Numbered from the stretch's first letter, positions 49,973 through 62,815 are shown. The stretch is 64,000 nucleotides of DNA from Polytrichum commune (GCA_950295325.1 OX485808.1:44228527-44292526), one strand, 5' to 3'. Numbers and translations: made by a program. Notes: generated by a model not told the origin, from the letters alone.

Positions 49973-50810
49973 GAAAATTCCCTCTCTAGGCGATTTAGAG
50001 GTTAATTTGGATAGGAAGAGTAATTAGCATGCTCTACGATCATAATCATTATCTTCACCTTCCCCTCCCCCTTGGTAGGTGTTATGAACATTTTCACCTA
50101 CAATTGAGAGTCAAGTTATACAAGACTAATCATTTATTGTTCTACCTAGCTAGCTTGGATGCAAATTATATTTTCCAACATTATCTTGAAATTAATGAGA
50201 ATTTATATTCATACAAGTAAAACATAAGGAGGCAATATATTAGGGGAAGCCTCGATTTGATAGTTTGTTGAAGTCTATTTTTGAAAAATAAATTTAATAA
50301 TTGAATGTCAGACTCAAACCTGCCCATGCAGAGTTTGGGAAGTTTTTGAAGCCTTAGTGGCTAATTGCCGGTAGTTGCTACGAAGGGTCGGAATTTTTTC
50401 CAATTTACATCGGCAAGAGCTGGTCTTTTGTAAAATCAACCGCTTGAAGGCCAAGGGTCCCCCAATTCTTCATAGAAGCAATTGGATTTGGTCATGGAAA
50501 GGTTGCATAATTAAAAAAGTTTAAGGTTTAGGGTACTTCCTCAAGTGCATCATCAGATGCCCCAGACAAATAGCGCTTTGGATGCTTCCGGCTGAAATTC
50601 AGTAACTCACAAGAAGAATCGGCTACATTTCCGGGACATTTTCTGGTCTGTCGGCTAATTGCCGGAGAATCGAAATTACAGTCGGATTGCCATCCGATGG
50701 TTGGAAATTTGGACCGGCCATGAGGGGAAATCCATCAGTTGATAATGAACTAGCCGTCGGTTTTCCCCTAACATAGTGCCCATGTAGGATACGGTGTATA
50801 CATCTCTGTA

Positions 50811-50826
50811 AGGGGGGGGGGGGGAG
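50811..50826. repeat. Poly-G tract
   Basis: A run of about 12 G followed by AGGG at the edge of a locally GC-rich stretch (50590-50800). A second, longer run lies at about 51711-51728. Several such tracts in the window coincide with element ends. Confidence 0.7.
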
Positions 50827-51159
50827 GGTCAAAACTAAATAGTATTATAATATCTTGCATATTTGCAATTTGTCTCTTTACATAGAGCTGAACATTGGAT
50901 ATAGAAACTCATTATGTCACTTAACGCATGACCTCACAATTTTGGAACTTCAGTTTTTACCATGTTTTTACCATCGAGTTCAAGTGTAAAGGAGCCATGT
51001 TAGGCCGTTAGGGATTAATGCGACGAATTCACAAACCCTGTGAAAACGGAATCTGAAGTGGCAATGAACGAGGAGAACTGGCTGCTACATTAAATATATT
51101 ATATAGTGTCACGGACTATTTGGAACTATGCAATTTCACTCTCACACACACACACATAA

Positions 51160-51610
51160 TATTTTACCAAAAAAAGAGGTTAAATTGGTTGTTTGGACAT
51201 TACAGAACATGAACTACACCAAATATGATATTTAGTGTTTGATTAGATTTAGTGTTTTACCACCCTACTATACTCAACACTAATTTTCAATTCTTTGATA
51301 ATTAGTGTTAGACATAAATGCGCCGCCGCCGCCGCCTTCCTTGTTGCCACCTCTTTCCTACTAAACACTAAATTTGTGCATGTAACTTTCACATATTACC
51401 ATAGATGATATTTAGTGTTTGAGTTTACATTTAATGTTACTTACTTCATAGGGTTAGTGATATTTAGTGTAGTGTTCGTATTTAGTGTATCTAACACTAA
51501 ATATCATATTTTGTGTACTTCACTAGGGGGAGGGAGATTACATCAATAGTAAAAAAAAATAGCACCATGTAAATCCCAATAGTACGTGACACTAAAGACC
51601 ATATCTAGTG
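51160..51610. repeat. Cluster of TTTAGTGT/ACACTAAA palindromic motifs
   Basis: Repeated variants of ACACTAAATATCATATTTAGTGT occur here and at about 14095-14290, 53413-53440, 53757-53782 and 57890-57990. The 51215-51310 and 57890-57990 segments are colinear over about 100 bp. This looks like a MITE family with AT-rich ends. Confidence 0.5.
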
Positions 51611-51699
51611 TAGTTACATATAAACCGGTTGAAGTGAAATGTACCAAGCATTTAAAAAGAATTACTAGACCATACTTCGAGTGCGAGGCAAGGAAAGCC

Positions 51700-52262
51700 C
51701 GAAAGATTGGGAGGGGGGGGGGGGGGGGCAACGTACCTTGACCGTGACGCCCAAGGAGAATTGGCCCAAGGAGATCGGGCAGCCAGAGCGGAGAGCGTTA
51801 AAGTGCATGCTTGAAAGGAGGAGGCGGCATCTTCAGTTATTATTAAGTGAAAAGTGGGCGCAAGCCAGGGTGTGCATGGCAGTCGGGCAGGCGGGCAGGT
51901 CGAGAATATCTACAACTTCTAGAACCTTGTAGGTAGAGCCCCTAGTCTGTATTATTAATATCTAGCCTCCTATATATCCTCTGCTCCCCTCCTATCTTTC
52001 TTTTTAAAAAAATTAAAATTAAAATTGTTTTAGACAGAAGGCCGAAAAAGGCCAACGCCAAACAGCATTGAGAACCAAACCCCCCTCCGCCTATGTAACT
52101 TTAATATCTGTCGATAAAGGCCCTGGGACTCCTGAAAGCCTGGCTTTTTTCCCCTGCAAAGTGGGAGCAGTACACACACACTGTTTACGAGATCTGCTGA
52201 GCCCTAATAATATTCTTATTTTATTCCCTCGATTTATTGGCTTGCATGCACATAATACGCCT
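51700..52262. other. GC-richer unannotated stretch
   Basis: Starts with the poly-G run at 51711. Short frames occur on the plus strand, none recognisable. It resembles neither the coding genes nor the AT-rich flanks. Confidence 0.3.
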
Positions 52263-52267
52263 TTGGG

Positions 52268-52610
52268 AAGGGCCGCTTCCCACTAGGGACCGTGAAGCCG
52301 GACCATGCAAGAGGGACTTTTTTTATGTTAATGGTCCAGCGTCCATGGTCCGACTTCTTAAAGAATTATTAGTTTTGAAATAGTCTTGGGCCCGTCGCTA
52401 GGTGTGAATCGAATGTGGACCAAGAAGAATGACCGTGCACCAAAAATTGAATGTGCGATTGTTCTTTTGAATATATGTTCAAAAAGGATGGTTTCGTGGG
52501 AATTTTTGCAGGTTTGACCATTCTCTTGTCTTCTCTTGGGCTTCACTTGTCGTCACGTCTTGTTAAGTGTGTCGAATATGTGGCTTGCAAATCTTCTCAC
52601 AACATTTTAT
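52268..52610. mobile_element. Partial copy of the 57388-58581 Harbinger-like element
   Basis: GGACCATGCAAG..., GAATGTGGACCAAGA and TTGACCATTCTCTTGTCTTCTCTTGGGCTTCA-type blocks appear in the same order as at 57440-57800. The left end (about 52268) is diverged and no right terminus is seen. Confidence 0.6.
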
Positions 52611-53065
52611 TGGCTCTGTCTGTGGGACAGAGACTATGCATCAACTTCTTCGTTTCAAGAGCAAATTTCCTAACCACTTTGTGTTCACACTTGGACGTTT
52701 CTTGTTCTTGTTATTTTTGGTCCACTGTATTTAATGTGGATGTTATCTATAGTTTATATATATATATATATATAAGTGCTCCCTAAAATGCATTGAAAGA
52801 AATCTAGTTAACTATAGTTATTTCGGTAGTTCTTGATTATTTATTTTTAAAATTTCGGGTGATAAATGAGTAGCTTCAATCCTTGACCCATATTTGAGAA
52901 GAAGGTGCACATAATCCAAGAAAGGTTTGGTATAGTGAATAACTATGAATAGGCATAAGCAAAGTGGACAACTACAATTGTAGTCTTTCATAATAAAGAA
53001 CAGAGCCTCACGGTTCTACCGTTTTCTTGTTTCTTTCTAAAATGAGCGATTTAATTTCGCTCACA

Positions 53066-53285
53066 AGAAGTTTTTGGGCATAGTCGATCAAGATCCTAGT
53101 GATTATGAATCCCGCCAGTTACATGTTGATGACTTCCGGCTCTGCTTTTTTCATTTGAAATATATATTTATAGATTCCTCTAAAATGATCGGTAATTTTC
53201 ATGAAGTCTCCAACTTCAACCGGTTATTTCTCAACTCGACCGGTTCATTTGTAACTAACTGCCGGTTCTCCCCAGACAGTGACCA
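53066..53285 (+). repeat. ~220-bp 'CCGGTT' repeat, plus copy
   Basis: Runs from AGTTTTTGGGCATAGTCG to TAACTGCCGGTTCTCCCC. It shares AGATTCCTCTAAAATGATCG and CTTCAACCGGTTATT with copies at 56690-56930 (inverted) and 62070-62290. Confidence 0.75.
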
Positions 53286-56200
53286 ACGGTGCTAACTCAA
53301 TTTCATGAAGGTTCCAAGCTACAATGGATTGTCTAATTAGTGTGGGTAACCGTTTGGAGTTACGCATTGCTACAACATTTTGCCGAGAGTATCATTTCTA
53401 ACCCAACATGAGTTCACTAAATTTGATATTTAGTGTCACCAATTCTAATTCTCTTGCTCAATATTGATTGTGAACTGCGGTGTAGTGTCACCAACACTAC
53501 ATGTTAACCCAACATTATTTGTCATTCCTTGTCAAATTGGGGGGATTATAGATTTACAGTGTGGCAATTATTGTTGCTCACCAAGTGACTGTTCATCCAG
53601 ATTTCAATCATCCATAACAATATTTCATCACAAGTTGTTGACAAGAGAAGGTGATGTTTGGGGCAGTGGATGAACTCATCCATCATCCATGACAATATTC
53701 ATTCACTTGATCATAAGTGTCATCCAAAAAGTTACCATGGTGACATTAAGTACCACATGACACTAAATATCATATTTAGTGTAGTTAGTATGCACAACTT
53801 AGTTGGTAATATATGACAATGTTGGTAAAAAGTTATAGTAACACGTAACTCTAAATGACAACCCACACTAATTATTTTAAACAATGTAGTTCATGAACCT
53901 TTTAAATTAGTTCGTGATACTTCTAAACTGACTTGACGTTTGGTACACCTCAATTTCATGATAGTGGACCTTTACCTCTAGCAACTTCATGAATCTTTCA
54001 AACCAAATTCATAAATCTTTTCACACTTTGTGGTTTTCATATACTCAACTTCTCACCTCCTCGTTTCGCATTCTTCACCTTCTCATTGCTCATTGGGTCT
54101 TCTTTATTTTGTGTTTACCTTGAAGCCTCTAGCCTTGCCATTGATTTTTCTTTAGACTTCCATTACAATACCTCAAAGCAAAAATAGCAAGCATTGTTGG
54201 TTCTCCTCTAGTCATTGATTATTGCACCATTTCTCAAGGTTGTAAGTGGATAGTTGGACACATTAAAAGTCATGTCCAACGGAATGATCTCCAAAACCAT
54301 TGAACATTATTAGGTCACATTAATGATGATCTACAAGTAATTACTGCATACACGGTCTAAGGTTGGATAAGAGAGGTCAATCAAACTTTTGGTAGAGCTA
54401 GTCGTGGGGAGCGATTAGGAGGATCTTATACATGATGTATTGTTCTTTGTGAAATATAGTTCATGAAATAGATTATTTGTTGTTGTGAATATGTTTACCA
54501 AATCATAAAATTGGTCACAATAATTATTGAAATTGGTTGAGAAATCAAGTTATATTGGTTGTCTATATGTGAGTTAGTTTTATACTATCTCAATATGTTT
54601 TATCACATGTATAGGTATGTCCATAATAGAAGAATGCAATTGATGAATGGGTTGATTTTGGGTGAAGTCATTTCTTACTGTTTTCAACTTCAAATTGTTT
54701 AAAGTCTTTTAAAGAATAGTTTGTTCCACCCATGATGGAATTGGGCATTCTTACCGGACCCAACTTCCTCCTACCTTTCTACCTTTCTACCTTCTTATCA
54801 CCATACTTGTTTGATTATAATAATGGTTATGTGGTGTATACAACCCTACTCCTTGTCTTTTACCTACTTGATTACCAAGCTACCATCTCAAATACATTAT
54901 CATGAACCTTTATTGATATTACCGCCATTTGTGGTGCTCCTTGACTCTACGTGGATCAGGTCCATGTATGAGCTAGTATAGTACTAATGTGTGCTTAAAG
55001 TTGCTACCCGCTCCATCTACCTGCATGGCCTTTTTTTTTCTTGTACCTCTTGTAGTTGTTATATGATGTTCCCCACCTTACGTGGCTACCCTTCTTTGGC
55101 CGTCCCATTGATATTGTGAGTTTGGTCGAAGGTGGGCCCTTCTAGTATTACCGTTCCTAACATTCGATAGTTGGATGATCTTATTCATTACCACCTCCAT
55201 GCTTTCCTATACGCTGCTCTTATAATATATATCCCTTACCATATATCTCCTTTCTCTTACATTAATTCCAAGCCTTGCTCCTAACCACTACATACCCTTG
55301 CTAAAGCCATACGGTGTTGAACTAGCATACCAAATCCCTTCTACTTAATTGATTCCCTTACTAATATTAGATGTGATTCAAATCCAAGGAACAATACTAT
55401 CACCCTAACATTCCTCAATTCAAAACATTCAACAAAAGAACTTACACTCCTTTCCTAATACACATAACTAAAAAAACAAATTTCAACACACTCCTTCAAA
55501 ATGCATAACATTATTCAGTTGCTATTAGTCATTCCATTTTAATAATAACAATACATTGCTTCACCCAAGTTTTTAAGCTTGAATATGACAATGCAGTGTT
55601 GTGTTGTGAGAACATACATAACATAATTCCGAGTAGAATCTGGTTCATTCTTGGCCCCACCAAGAGTACAAAATTAGTGGAACAATCCTATGTGGTAACC
55701 TAACCAACACCTTCATACAAAATTGAGTCACCCCCAACATCGTTGGCTCCCACCTACAATATTTATTTCCCATTCTATCTCAACTTCCCTACTTCATGTC
55801 CTAACCACACCTTCAACAATGGTTATGCTTCTTTAGAACCTTCTCTCTTATCCTTATCAAATCCTTTTATACGACTAACCCTTATCCCTTCTATTTACTT
55901 AAACTTTTCAGGCTATTTTTGTAAATGTAACTTCTAACTACCGTTAACAAAGTTTCCCTAAACGCATATGTACAACGTCATCAAACTAATAATGAGCCAT
56001 TTGGACCTCAAGGGTTAAGCACTCCATCATGAAATACAACTAGTTGCCCTCTAACTACCTGATTATAAGATGGAATTAGTGTGCTTCATGTAAGCACGGT
56101 GATTTGTACTTTTAGTGTGGTTTATCTTTTGGAATTACATGTTGCTATTGAACCCATCAACCATAGCAAACATTTTCAAACTCAAAACCTTTGTATAATA

Positions 56201-56630
56201 TTGAACATGAGTGCTTTACATGATGAGTCGAATAAGTTGGATACTGCTAGCCTAGCATCATATCCTATGCATAGATAATGAAATACTAAAATCCAAAATT
56301 CGTTTGGACCCTTGTATCTTGGCAACTTGGGGGCGGTTCGAGTGGATGGTGATTCACGCCTTGGCCTTAAGAAGCATTAATGTAGTCGTGGAGAGGGCTT
56401 CCTACGACACCAAAGCCCTAACATAGTTTCCGTCACTAGTCTTGAATGCACAAGTTAATCATGGTGGTGTCACATGGTGCAAAAGTCACCACCTTGGGGA
56501 CTACGCATGGCTAATTTGTCCATTGTACTTGTCAATGTTTTAGTGTTTCAATATTACACAGCAGTCATATTTTTGTGTTATAGTTTTACACTACGTAAAT
56601 GATTCCCATTTTGTTCCCTAGAGGGTTTCA
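53286..56630. other. No gene recognised
   Basis: AT-rich intergenic sequence with short frames only. A segment near 55500-55600 shares phrases with 44820-44900. Confidence 0.35.
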
Positions 56631-56636
56631 ATAATA

Positions 56637-56965
56637 ATGAACAAGATGGGAGTGGATTTTGATGTCCCCACGATGTTCCCCTATGATCGGGGAGAACCGG
56701 CAGTTAGTTACATATGAACTGGTTGAGTTTGAGAAATAACCGGTTGAAGTTCAAGATTGCATGAAATCTACCGATCGTTTTAGAGGAATTTACAGAATAT
56801 GACCCAATTTAATAAAGAAAAACCATAGGATGTCAACATGCATCCGGTTGGACTCGCAAACACTACGATCTCAACTGATTGTGCCCAAAAATCTCTCCGA
56901 TCATTGGATGTTCCCTAAAGGGGGACATTGTGGGGAACATCGAAATCCACTCCCACCTTGCTCTA
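56637..56965 (-). mobile_element. Element with ~40-bp TIRs, full-length member of the 'CCGGTT' family
   Basis: Left end AACAAGATGGGAGTGGATTT (from 56640) and right end (inverted) AGCAAGGTGGGAGTGGATTT, each followed by GATGTYCCCCAC; the core is the ~220-bp CCGGTT repeat in minus orientation. This shows the dispersed repeat is the middle of a TIR-bearing DNA element of about 330 bp. Confidence 0.7.
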
Positions 56966-57387
56966 ATTTATGGGAGGAAAACAACGCATGTTTAATTCAT
57001 GCCACTTGCACTTGCATGTTTGTAACAATAAACATCATTTTCATCAAAAGAAAAGCAAGTCCCTTGAGTTTCTTCTCAACTCTAAAACATTGAAGCATTG
57101 GAACATTAAAACATTGAATGTGTGTCATTACTAGATAGAATATGAACATTACCTATATGTGGTCCCCAAGGCGATATCCTTTGCCAATTTTGACTGGCCA
57201 TAATTTGATTATCAAGACATTCAAGACTAGTGACTAAAACTATCTTGGGGCACCAAAAGTGTATGCACATTAAAATAAATTGACCATTCAAATGTTTTGA
57301 TGTAACATTGACTTTGTTGTAAGGTGCACATATAAAGCTCATTTGTGAACTTTAATATCACAAAGAATTCAAAATGAGCATAGTTTA

Positions 57388-58581
57388 GGGGCGGTTTACA
57401 CCATAGACCATGAACTCATCCCACGGAAGATGCCTTATTCCGCGGTACGAGTTCATGGTCTACATTTCATGGTCCAAATTCTTAAAAAATTGATTTACAA
57501 AGCCGTTGGGCCCCTCACTAGGTGTAAACCGAATGTGGACCAAGAGGAATGACCATGCGGCAAGAAGTGGACGTGCTTATTTTTTTAATATAAGCCCAAA
57601 AAGGGCAGTTTTGGGAAAAAATGAAGTTTGACCATTTTGTTGACTTCAATTTGCCTTCACTTGCCTACACATGCCTTCACTTATCTTGTCACTTAACTTT
57701 TTCTTCTTTTCGCCTTAAATTTTGATCATTCTCTTGTCATCTCTTGGGCTTCAACTGTCTTCACTTCTTGTTAAATGTGTCGAAGATGTGGCTTGCAAAT
57801 CTTCTCACAACAATTTTTACAAAAAAAAATGAGCGATTCAATTTGTACATGTTCAATGTAATTTACATGTGACATGTACCTTGTGTTGTCACTACACTAA
57901 ATAGGATATTTAGTGTTTGATTATATCTAATGTTGTTACCACCCAACCTTGCTCAACACTAAATTTCAATTCCTTGATAATTAATGTTAGAAGATTTCCC
58001 ATTGCGCTTCTTTTGACCACCTTGATCTACAGTCACTAAAAGACTACGTATTTTTCTTTTTTGTTTTGCAACTGTATTTTTTAAACATTTTGGTGCGTGT
58101 AATATACCGTTGGAAAGATATTTTCAAGACCTTTCCAACGGTATATTACACGCCCCCAAATTCCAAACATTGCAGCCGGTAGACCAAAAAAACAAATTTG
58201 CACTTGAATTCTTGAGTTCTAGATGTCCCACGTTGTTTGATGAAACACGTGTAAGCCGGTTTAAGGGGTAGGGCAAGGTAGTGCTGATATGTCTCATGGG
58301 CTATAATATAATTAAGGCACATAAAAGGTAGATTCATTAAAACATTCTTGAAATGGCATTCTCTGACATGGGCCCTTGCCTTTTCCTACCAGACCACCTC
58401 TCTTGCCTCTCTCACTCAAAACCCGTTGGACCATTTATATTTTGGGGACCTCAACCTCCATGGTCCCCCTGCCATTTTTTCCTTAGTGTAAACCGAAGTT
58501 GTCCCGGGACAACTTCAAGAGCCAATCAGTTGCCTTGCAGAGCCCTGGTCCAACTTCGTGGTCCATAGTGTAAACCGCCCC
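57388..58581. mobile_element. PIF/Harbinger-like element with TTA target duplication
   Basis: GGGGCGGTTTACACCATAGA (left) and (inverted) GGGGCGGTTTACACTATGGA (right) bound 1194 bp and are flanked by TTA (57385-57387; 58582-58584). No transposase frame. It contains a TTTAGTGT-family stretch (57890-57990) and a perfect 23-bp hairpin (58095-58153). Confidence 0.9.
58095..58153. repeat. Perfect 23-bp inverted repeat with 13-nt loop
   Basis: GCGTGTAATATACCGTTGGA... (58095-58117) pairs without mismatch with 58131-58153. If transcribed it would form a long perfect hairpin. Confidence 0.9.
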
Positions 58582-58789
58582 TTAGTCACAACAAGTTTTA
58601 GCAAATTAACTCATCGCTCATATGATGGCACTTGTTTGGTGCGAATCAACCATGGACTACACTGTTTGTTTTTTTTTCTTGGGTGAGAACCAACCATAAT
58701 CTTTATACTAAGAGTCAAGGGTTTTTATTGACACATGTGTCATAGGGAAGCCAAAAGCTCACCTCTTCGCTAGGGACAAAAACTATAAT

Positions 58790-59004
58790 CATATATGAGC
58801 GTACCTCTCATCCATCCAATGTAAATAATTGACCCCCCCCCCCCCATAGGTTTGTTGTCGATTCATCTCAAATGATCTTGAGTAAACCACTTTGGGGTCT
58901 TCAAAAACAATTATGATGTTAAACCAACTAAAAAAACTAAACTTTTGGGTACATATTGTTTGAGGGCTTCTATGTTGGATGAATGAGAGGTACGGTTGTA
59001 TAGG
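58790..59004. mobile_element. MITE, best copy of its family
   Basis: Termini TATGAGCGTACCTCTCATCC (left) and, inverted, TATACAACCGTACCTCTCAT (right) bound about 215 bp with a C14 run near the left end. Other copies or fragments lie at 49560-49972, 39564-39630 and 30425-30505. Confidence 0.8.
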
Positions 59005-59644
59005 ATAATTGCCTAACTCCCTTTGCTAGTGACTCCATAGTAGGTAATCAACTAAGTTTCTCCATGGTTGGTTACTTAGGCCAACGTGTTGAATATGTAT
59101 ATCATCGTGACTCACAACTTGACATTTGTGGCGGCCATGTAAGAAGGGCCATGAAAAAAACATAATAATTCATCACAACTCAACTTCAACATAATGTATT
59201 GGGTGCTACAATGCTAATGCCCCCTCCCCACCTGACTTTAGCTAAGCCTAAAAGTTGGTTCTAAAAACATGGCCTTCACACCATCGACATTATCTAGTGC
59301 CGAGTCTACTTGGCAAATGATGTGGCATGGCTTAGAAGTGGAGGTTTTAAGCTTCAAGCACCAACCCTCCCATCTGTACCTAGACATGAGGCAAGAAAGT
59401 GGGACCTTTAAAAGTGACGCCTCCTGTCCTTGTGATTGGTTGCTTTTTAGTCTTAGCTATGAGGGCACGAGGGGCTCCGTCAATAAAAACCGATGGTAAG
59501 AGAGATGAGTAGTAAGGCATTTGGGAATGGGACAAAAACTATCCAACATTCATTGCTTGATAGATAAAACAATGACCATGTGTGAGAGCTACTTGACAAT
59601 ATGCAGAGCAAGTTCTTGTAGGTGCATTGGGATAGCGGGATGCT
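59005..59644. other. No gene recognised
   Basis: Mixed AT-rich sequence with short frames only. It ends at the G-run that starts the next element. Confidence 0.3.
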
Positions 59645-60229
59645 TGGGGGGGGGGGGTCACTGGTGAACATCGTAAAAAAAGGGTCTAATACATTCATTG
59701 TAGATAAATTTTGCAAAAAAACTTACATATAATACATGGGGTTTTAAAATAATGAAACGTGTGTACATGTAAAATACCATCATATATAATGGCCTCTCTT
59801 ATGTAGTCATTACATGAAAAATAATGTGAAAAAATTACTAGGGGCAGCGGGTCTAGGGTAGGGTCTGTGCTAGTGGATGAAAAGAGATAAGGTTTTGTTG
59901 AAAAAACTTGGATGGATGAGTTTGCAAGCTGGTTGGCTTGAACATTACTAAATCAACGTATCCAATGTGGAGTTGATGTTCTCTACCTACATGCCGGGAG
60001 GGAACATTTCAACGCGTCGTTTGAATTGCAATCTTCTTTTTAATATTCTTTGGCAGTAAGTAAAATAAGGTATTTTAAAACGATTCCCCCCAAAAAATGT
60101 AAAAATTGATAGGGTGTACTAAAAACAAGCATTTACCTTTATTTTGGAAAATACCATACCTTATGATATATTTTGCAAGGTAAATAGCCCCCCGATACAC
60201 ATTAATATAAGAGGGAGTGACCCCCCCCT
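59645..60229. mobile_element. G-rich-ended transposable element (copy 2, longer)
   Basis: Starts with a run of about 12 G then TCACTGG and ends AGGGAGTGACCCCCCCC. Both halves match 12776-13045, with about 310 bp extra in the middle. Confidence 0.65.
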
Positions 60230-61719
60230 GAGGCCGGACACCTTCGCTATAACCGAGGAAGCTTTACTGGTTTTTAGGAAAGACTTTAGTTATTTGGTAA
60301 AGTCAGGTGGGGAGGGGGCATAATATTGGGATCAACTCGATCTTAAAAGTAAAATTCCGAGCTATATAAGAAGGGTTCTTAACCCTTTCACGTTACTTGG
60401 TCATCATTCGTTACTATGTGGTCAAAAATCATGACCATAGGTTGTACAATGGGACCTTCATAGCACCTTGACTTTTGGTACACCCAATCATTGTGGCCGT
60501 ATGTGGATGAACCGGATATTTTCAACCAACGATTTGGGAACTGAGTAGGCAGTGGGCAAGGAGGGGGCTTTATCATATATGTTTTGACACAAATCTCTTA
60601 GTATAACCCTTCTTAGGCTCCTTAGTTATGAGGCCAATTCAAGATGAGGAATCGAAGGCCATTGTGACAAAAATAATGGGTTGAATTCATTGGCACATTA
60701 AGGTGTGTAGGTTTATGGTCATCTTTAAAATGCTTAACTTTCCTAGGTTGCTTATTTAGGCAAATAGTTAGTCCACCTAGGACTTAACAATCTTAGGACC
60801 CCCACAACGAGCCAAGTAATATGCGAATGACAACTCCTCTTAGCAATGAATTCATGCAAGGAGTCCCTGGAAATGATACAATAGAACCCGTGGTATGCAC
60901 TACATGATATTAAGAGACCTTGAAAGTATGCAAAAAATTACCGAGAGTACTTCTTGTATCCAAGGCCGATGGTAATCCTACACAAAAGCTTGTTCACTCC
61001 CAATACTACAAATTATGATATACGTTGGTTGACACAAAATCATGCAACTTTAATCAACTAATGCACAAAAAGAAAGCGTACTTGAGGTTCGTGGTGTCTA
61101 TGTTAACTCATCCACTGTGGAGGAGGGGGTTATAGTAGAAATAAGTCCCCTATATGTTGAGGGCCGACTCGTTCCAATTGAAGCCCAGTAAACGATTTCG
61201 GGGTTTCTAATGCCATTTCCAAAGTCAGATAGTCTGAAAAATAGTCTATTTCATACTATAACAAACCTAGCCTGCATTTTTCACCTTCCTAATGGACGAG
61301 CTCGTGTAGAAGTACATCCAAGAGTCCAAAGAGAAGAGGTTAGACCTCACCAAATGGCTCAGCCCTGCGTGATGAGTTTTCCCATGCCAGCAAAACTGGC
61401 TCCTTTCTCAGGAGTGTTGAGTGAAGAAATTGTGACTGGCACTGTTGAACTTTGATCATGCCACCTTACTCTTGCCGTGTCACAAACTATGCACTTACGA
61501 AGCATCCCTGCGTCATGATTCCAGGGTCTAAGCTATGTGTGGCCGATGAAAACCAACTAACTGTATTCTTACTACTGTAGCCTACAAAATGAGAACCCTC
61601 GATTACATTCAATTAGTTTGAATGTGTACGACGACTCGTGAAAGAAGAAGGCATTAATTACATTGCTGTAACATGAATACATGCTCAGTTTAGCACGTTT
61701 TTTCAATTCGATTTCAAAA
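60230..61719. other. No gene recognised
   Basis: Intergenic sequence. A plus-strand frame at 61210-61455 (81 codons) has no recognisable motif and no splice context I could support. Confidence 0.3.
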
Positions 61720-62020
61720 TGACAAAGGCCTTTTCAGGTGGTAAGTTCATATTTGTAACTTCTAAAGTTACCTACAATGCTTCATTTACGGTTTCGCTCT
61801 CCAGATGAAATCCAGTCACTTGTTTATTTATTTACTAAGTAACAACAAACATAACAACAAACATATGTAGTAGATTTTGGACATTGAAGATGAGGTGCAT
61901 TCAGTAAGCACGAGTTTTGTGAACAAAAACGGCCTTCAAGAATGCAATGGCAATCGGAGTCTGGGGCGGGACATGACAATAATTTGCGGTTGGGTTTGAA
62001 GTTTATTTACAGGGGCCGCC
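61720..62020 (+). mobile_element. Relic arm of the foldback Mutator-like family
   Basis: AATGACAAAGGCCTTTTCA, GGCCTTCAAGAATGCAATGG and a GGGCGGGACA...CAATAATTT block follow the order of the right arm of the 39776-41028 palindrome (40640-40930), with many differences. Only one arm is present. Confidence 0.6.
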
Positions 62021-62069
62021 CCACGTGCCGTGCACCCTGACCCTTATCGTATCACAAACCCAGTGTCCA

Positions 62070-62290
62070 GGGAGATTTTTGGGCATTCATAATCGGTTGA
62101 GATCCTAGTGTTTGCAAGTCCAACCGGTTACATGTTGACATCCTCCGGTTTTCCTTTACTAAATTGGGGTATATTCTATAGATTCCTCTAAAATGATGTG
62201 TAATTCTTCTGCAGTCTTGAACTTCAACCGGTTAATTCTCAATCTCAACCTGTTCATCTGTAACTAACTGCCGGTTCTCCCCGATCATTG
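62070..62290 (+). repeat. ~220-bp 'CCGGTT' repeat, plus copy
   Basis: Starts GGGAGATTTTTGGGCATTC and ends ACTGCCGGTTCTCCCC; it contains AAGTCCAACCGGTTACATG and CTTGAACTTCAACCGGTTA. Colinear with 53066-53285. Confidence 0.75.
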
Positions 62291-62734
62291 CACAAACCTC
62301 CTTCCCATGGGAGTTTGGAGGGGAAGGGTTACCGTCCCGCAATGGCTATGGCCTCCACTCCATTTTAGAGTGTCCATTTGAGGCCCACGTACCCAAGCTA
62401 TTTAGCGTACTCAGCCCAGGAGAGAAGGCGTCAGGCAGGGGTGCACCTGAGAGCTTAAAAGTTACAAAAGTGCGAGATTCGTTGTGCTGCCTTGAAAGCC
62501 AAGGCAACCAATTGCTTTACAGACAGCCGCAGGATGGTGGTGGGGGGTTTCATCATCTTCCTCCATGTCAACTGCTGCAATCCTTCCTCACTTGAAGCAG
62601 TTATTATAATTTATAAAGTACTGAAGGGGATTGTGCTCAGAAAGGAGGCAGTACTGAAATCAGGGAGTGCCAAGTGAGATGCGCCTATAATATAGTCCAT
62701 ATATAAAGTGAGATATATAGGAGCAGCTTGCAGT

Positions 62735-62815
62735 CAGTGTTCAAGATTGAAGCCCTCATATGAGTTTCATTTTGAAGGGCTCTAAAATTTGAGCCCTTCG
62801 GTTGAAGGGCTAGTT
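62735..62815. repeat. Candidate 3' terminus of a hAT element with subterminal repeats
   Basis: CAGTGTTCAAGATTGAAGCC starts at 62735 and has the CAGTG start common in hAT ends. GAAGGGCT (62774-62781, 62804-62811) and its inverse AGCCCTTC (62792-62799) follow. The matching 5' end would lie outside the window. Confidence 0.45.

Noticed and set aside
61210-61455. 81-codon plus-strand frame as a gene
   Set aside because: No motif, homology or splice context that I can support.
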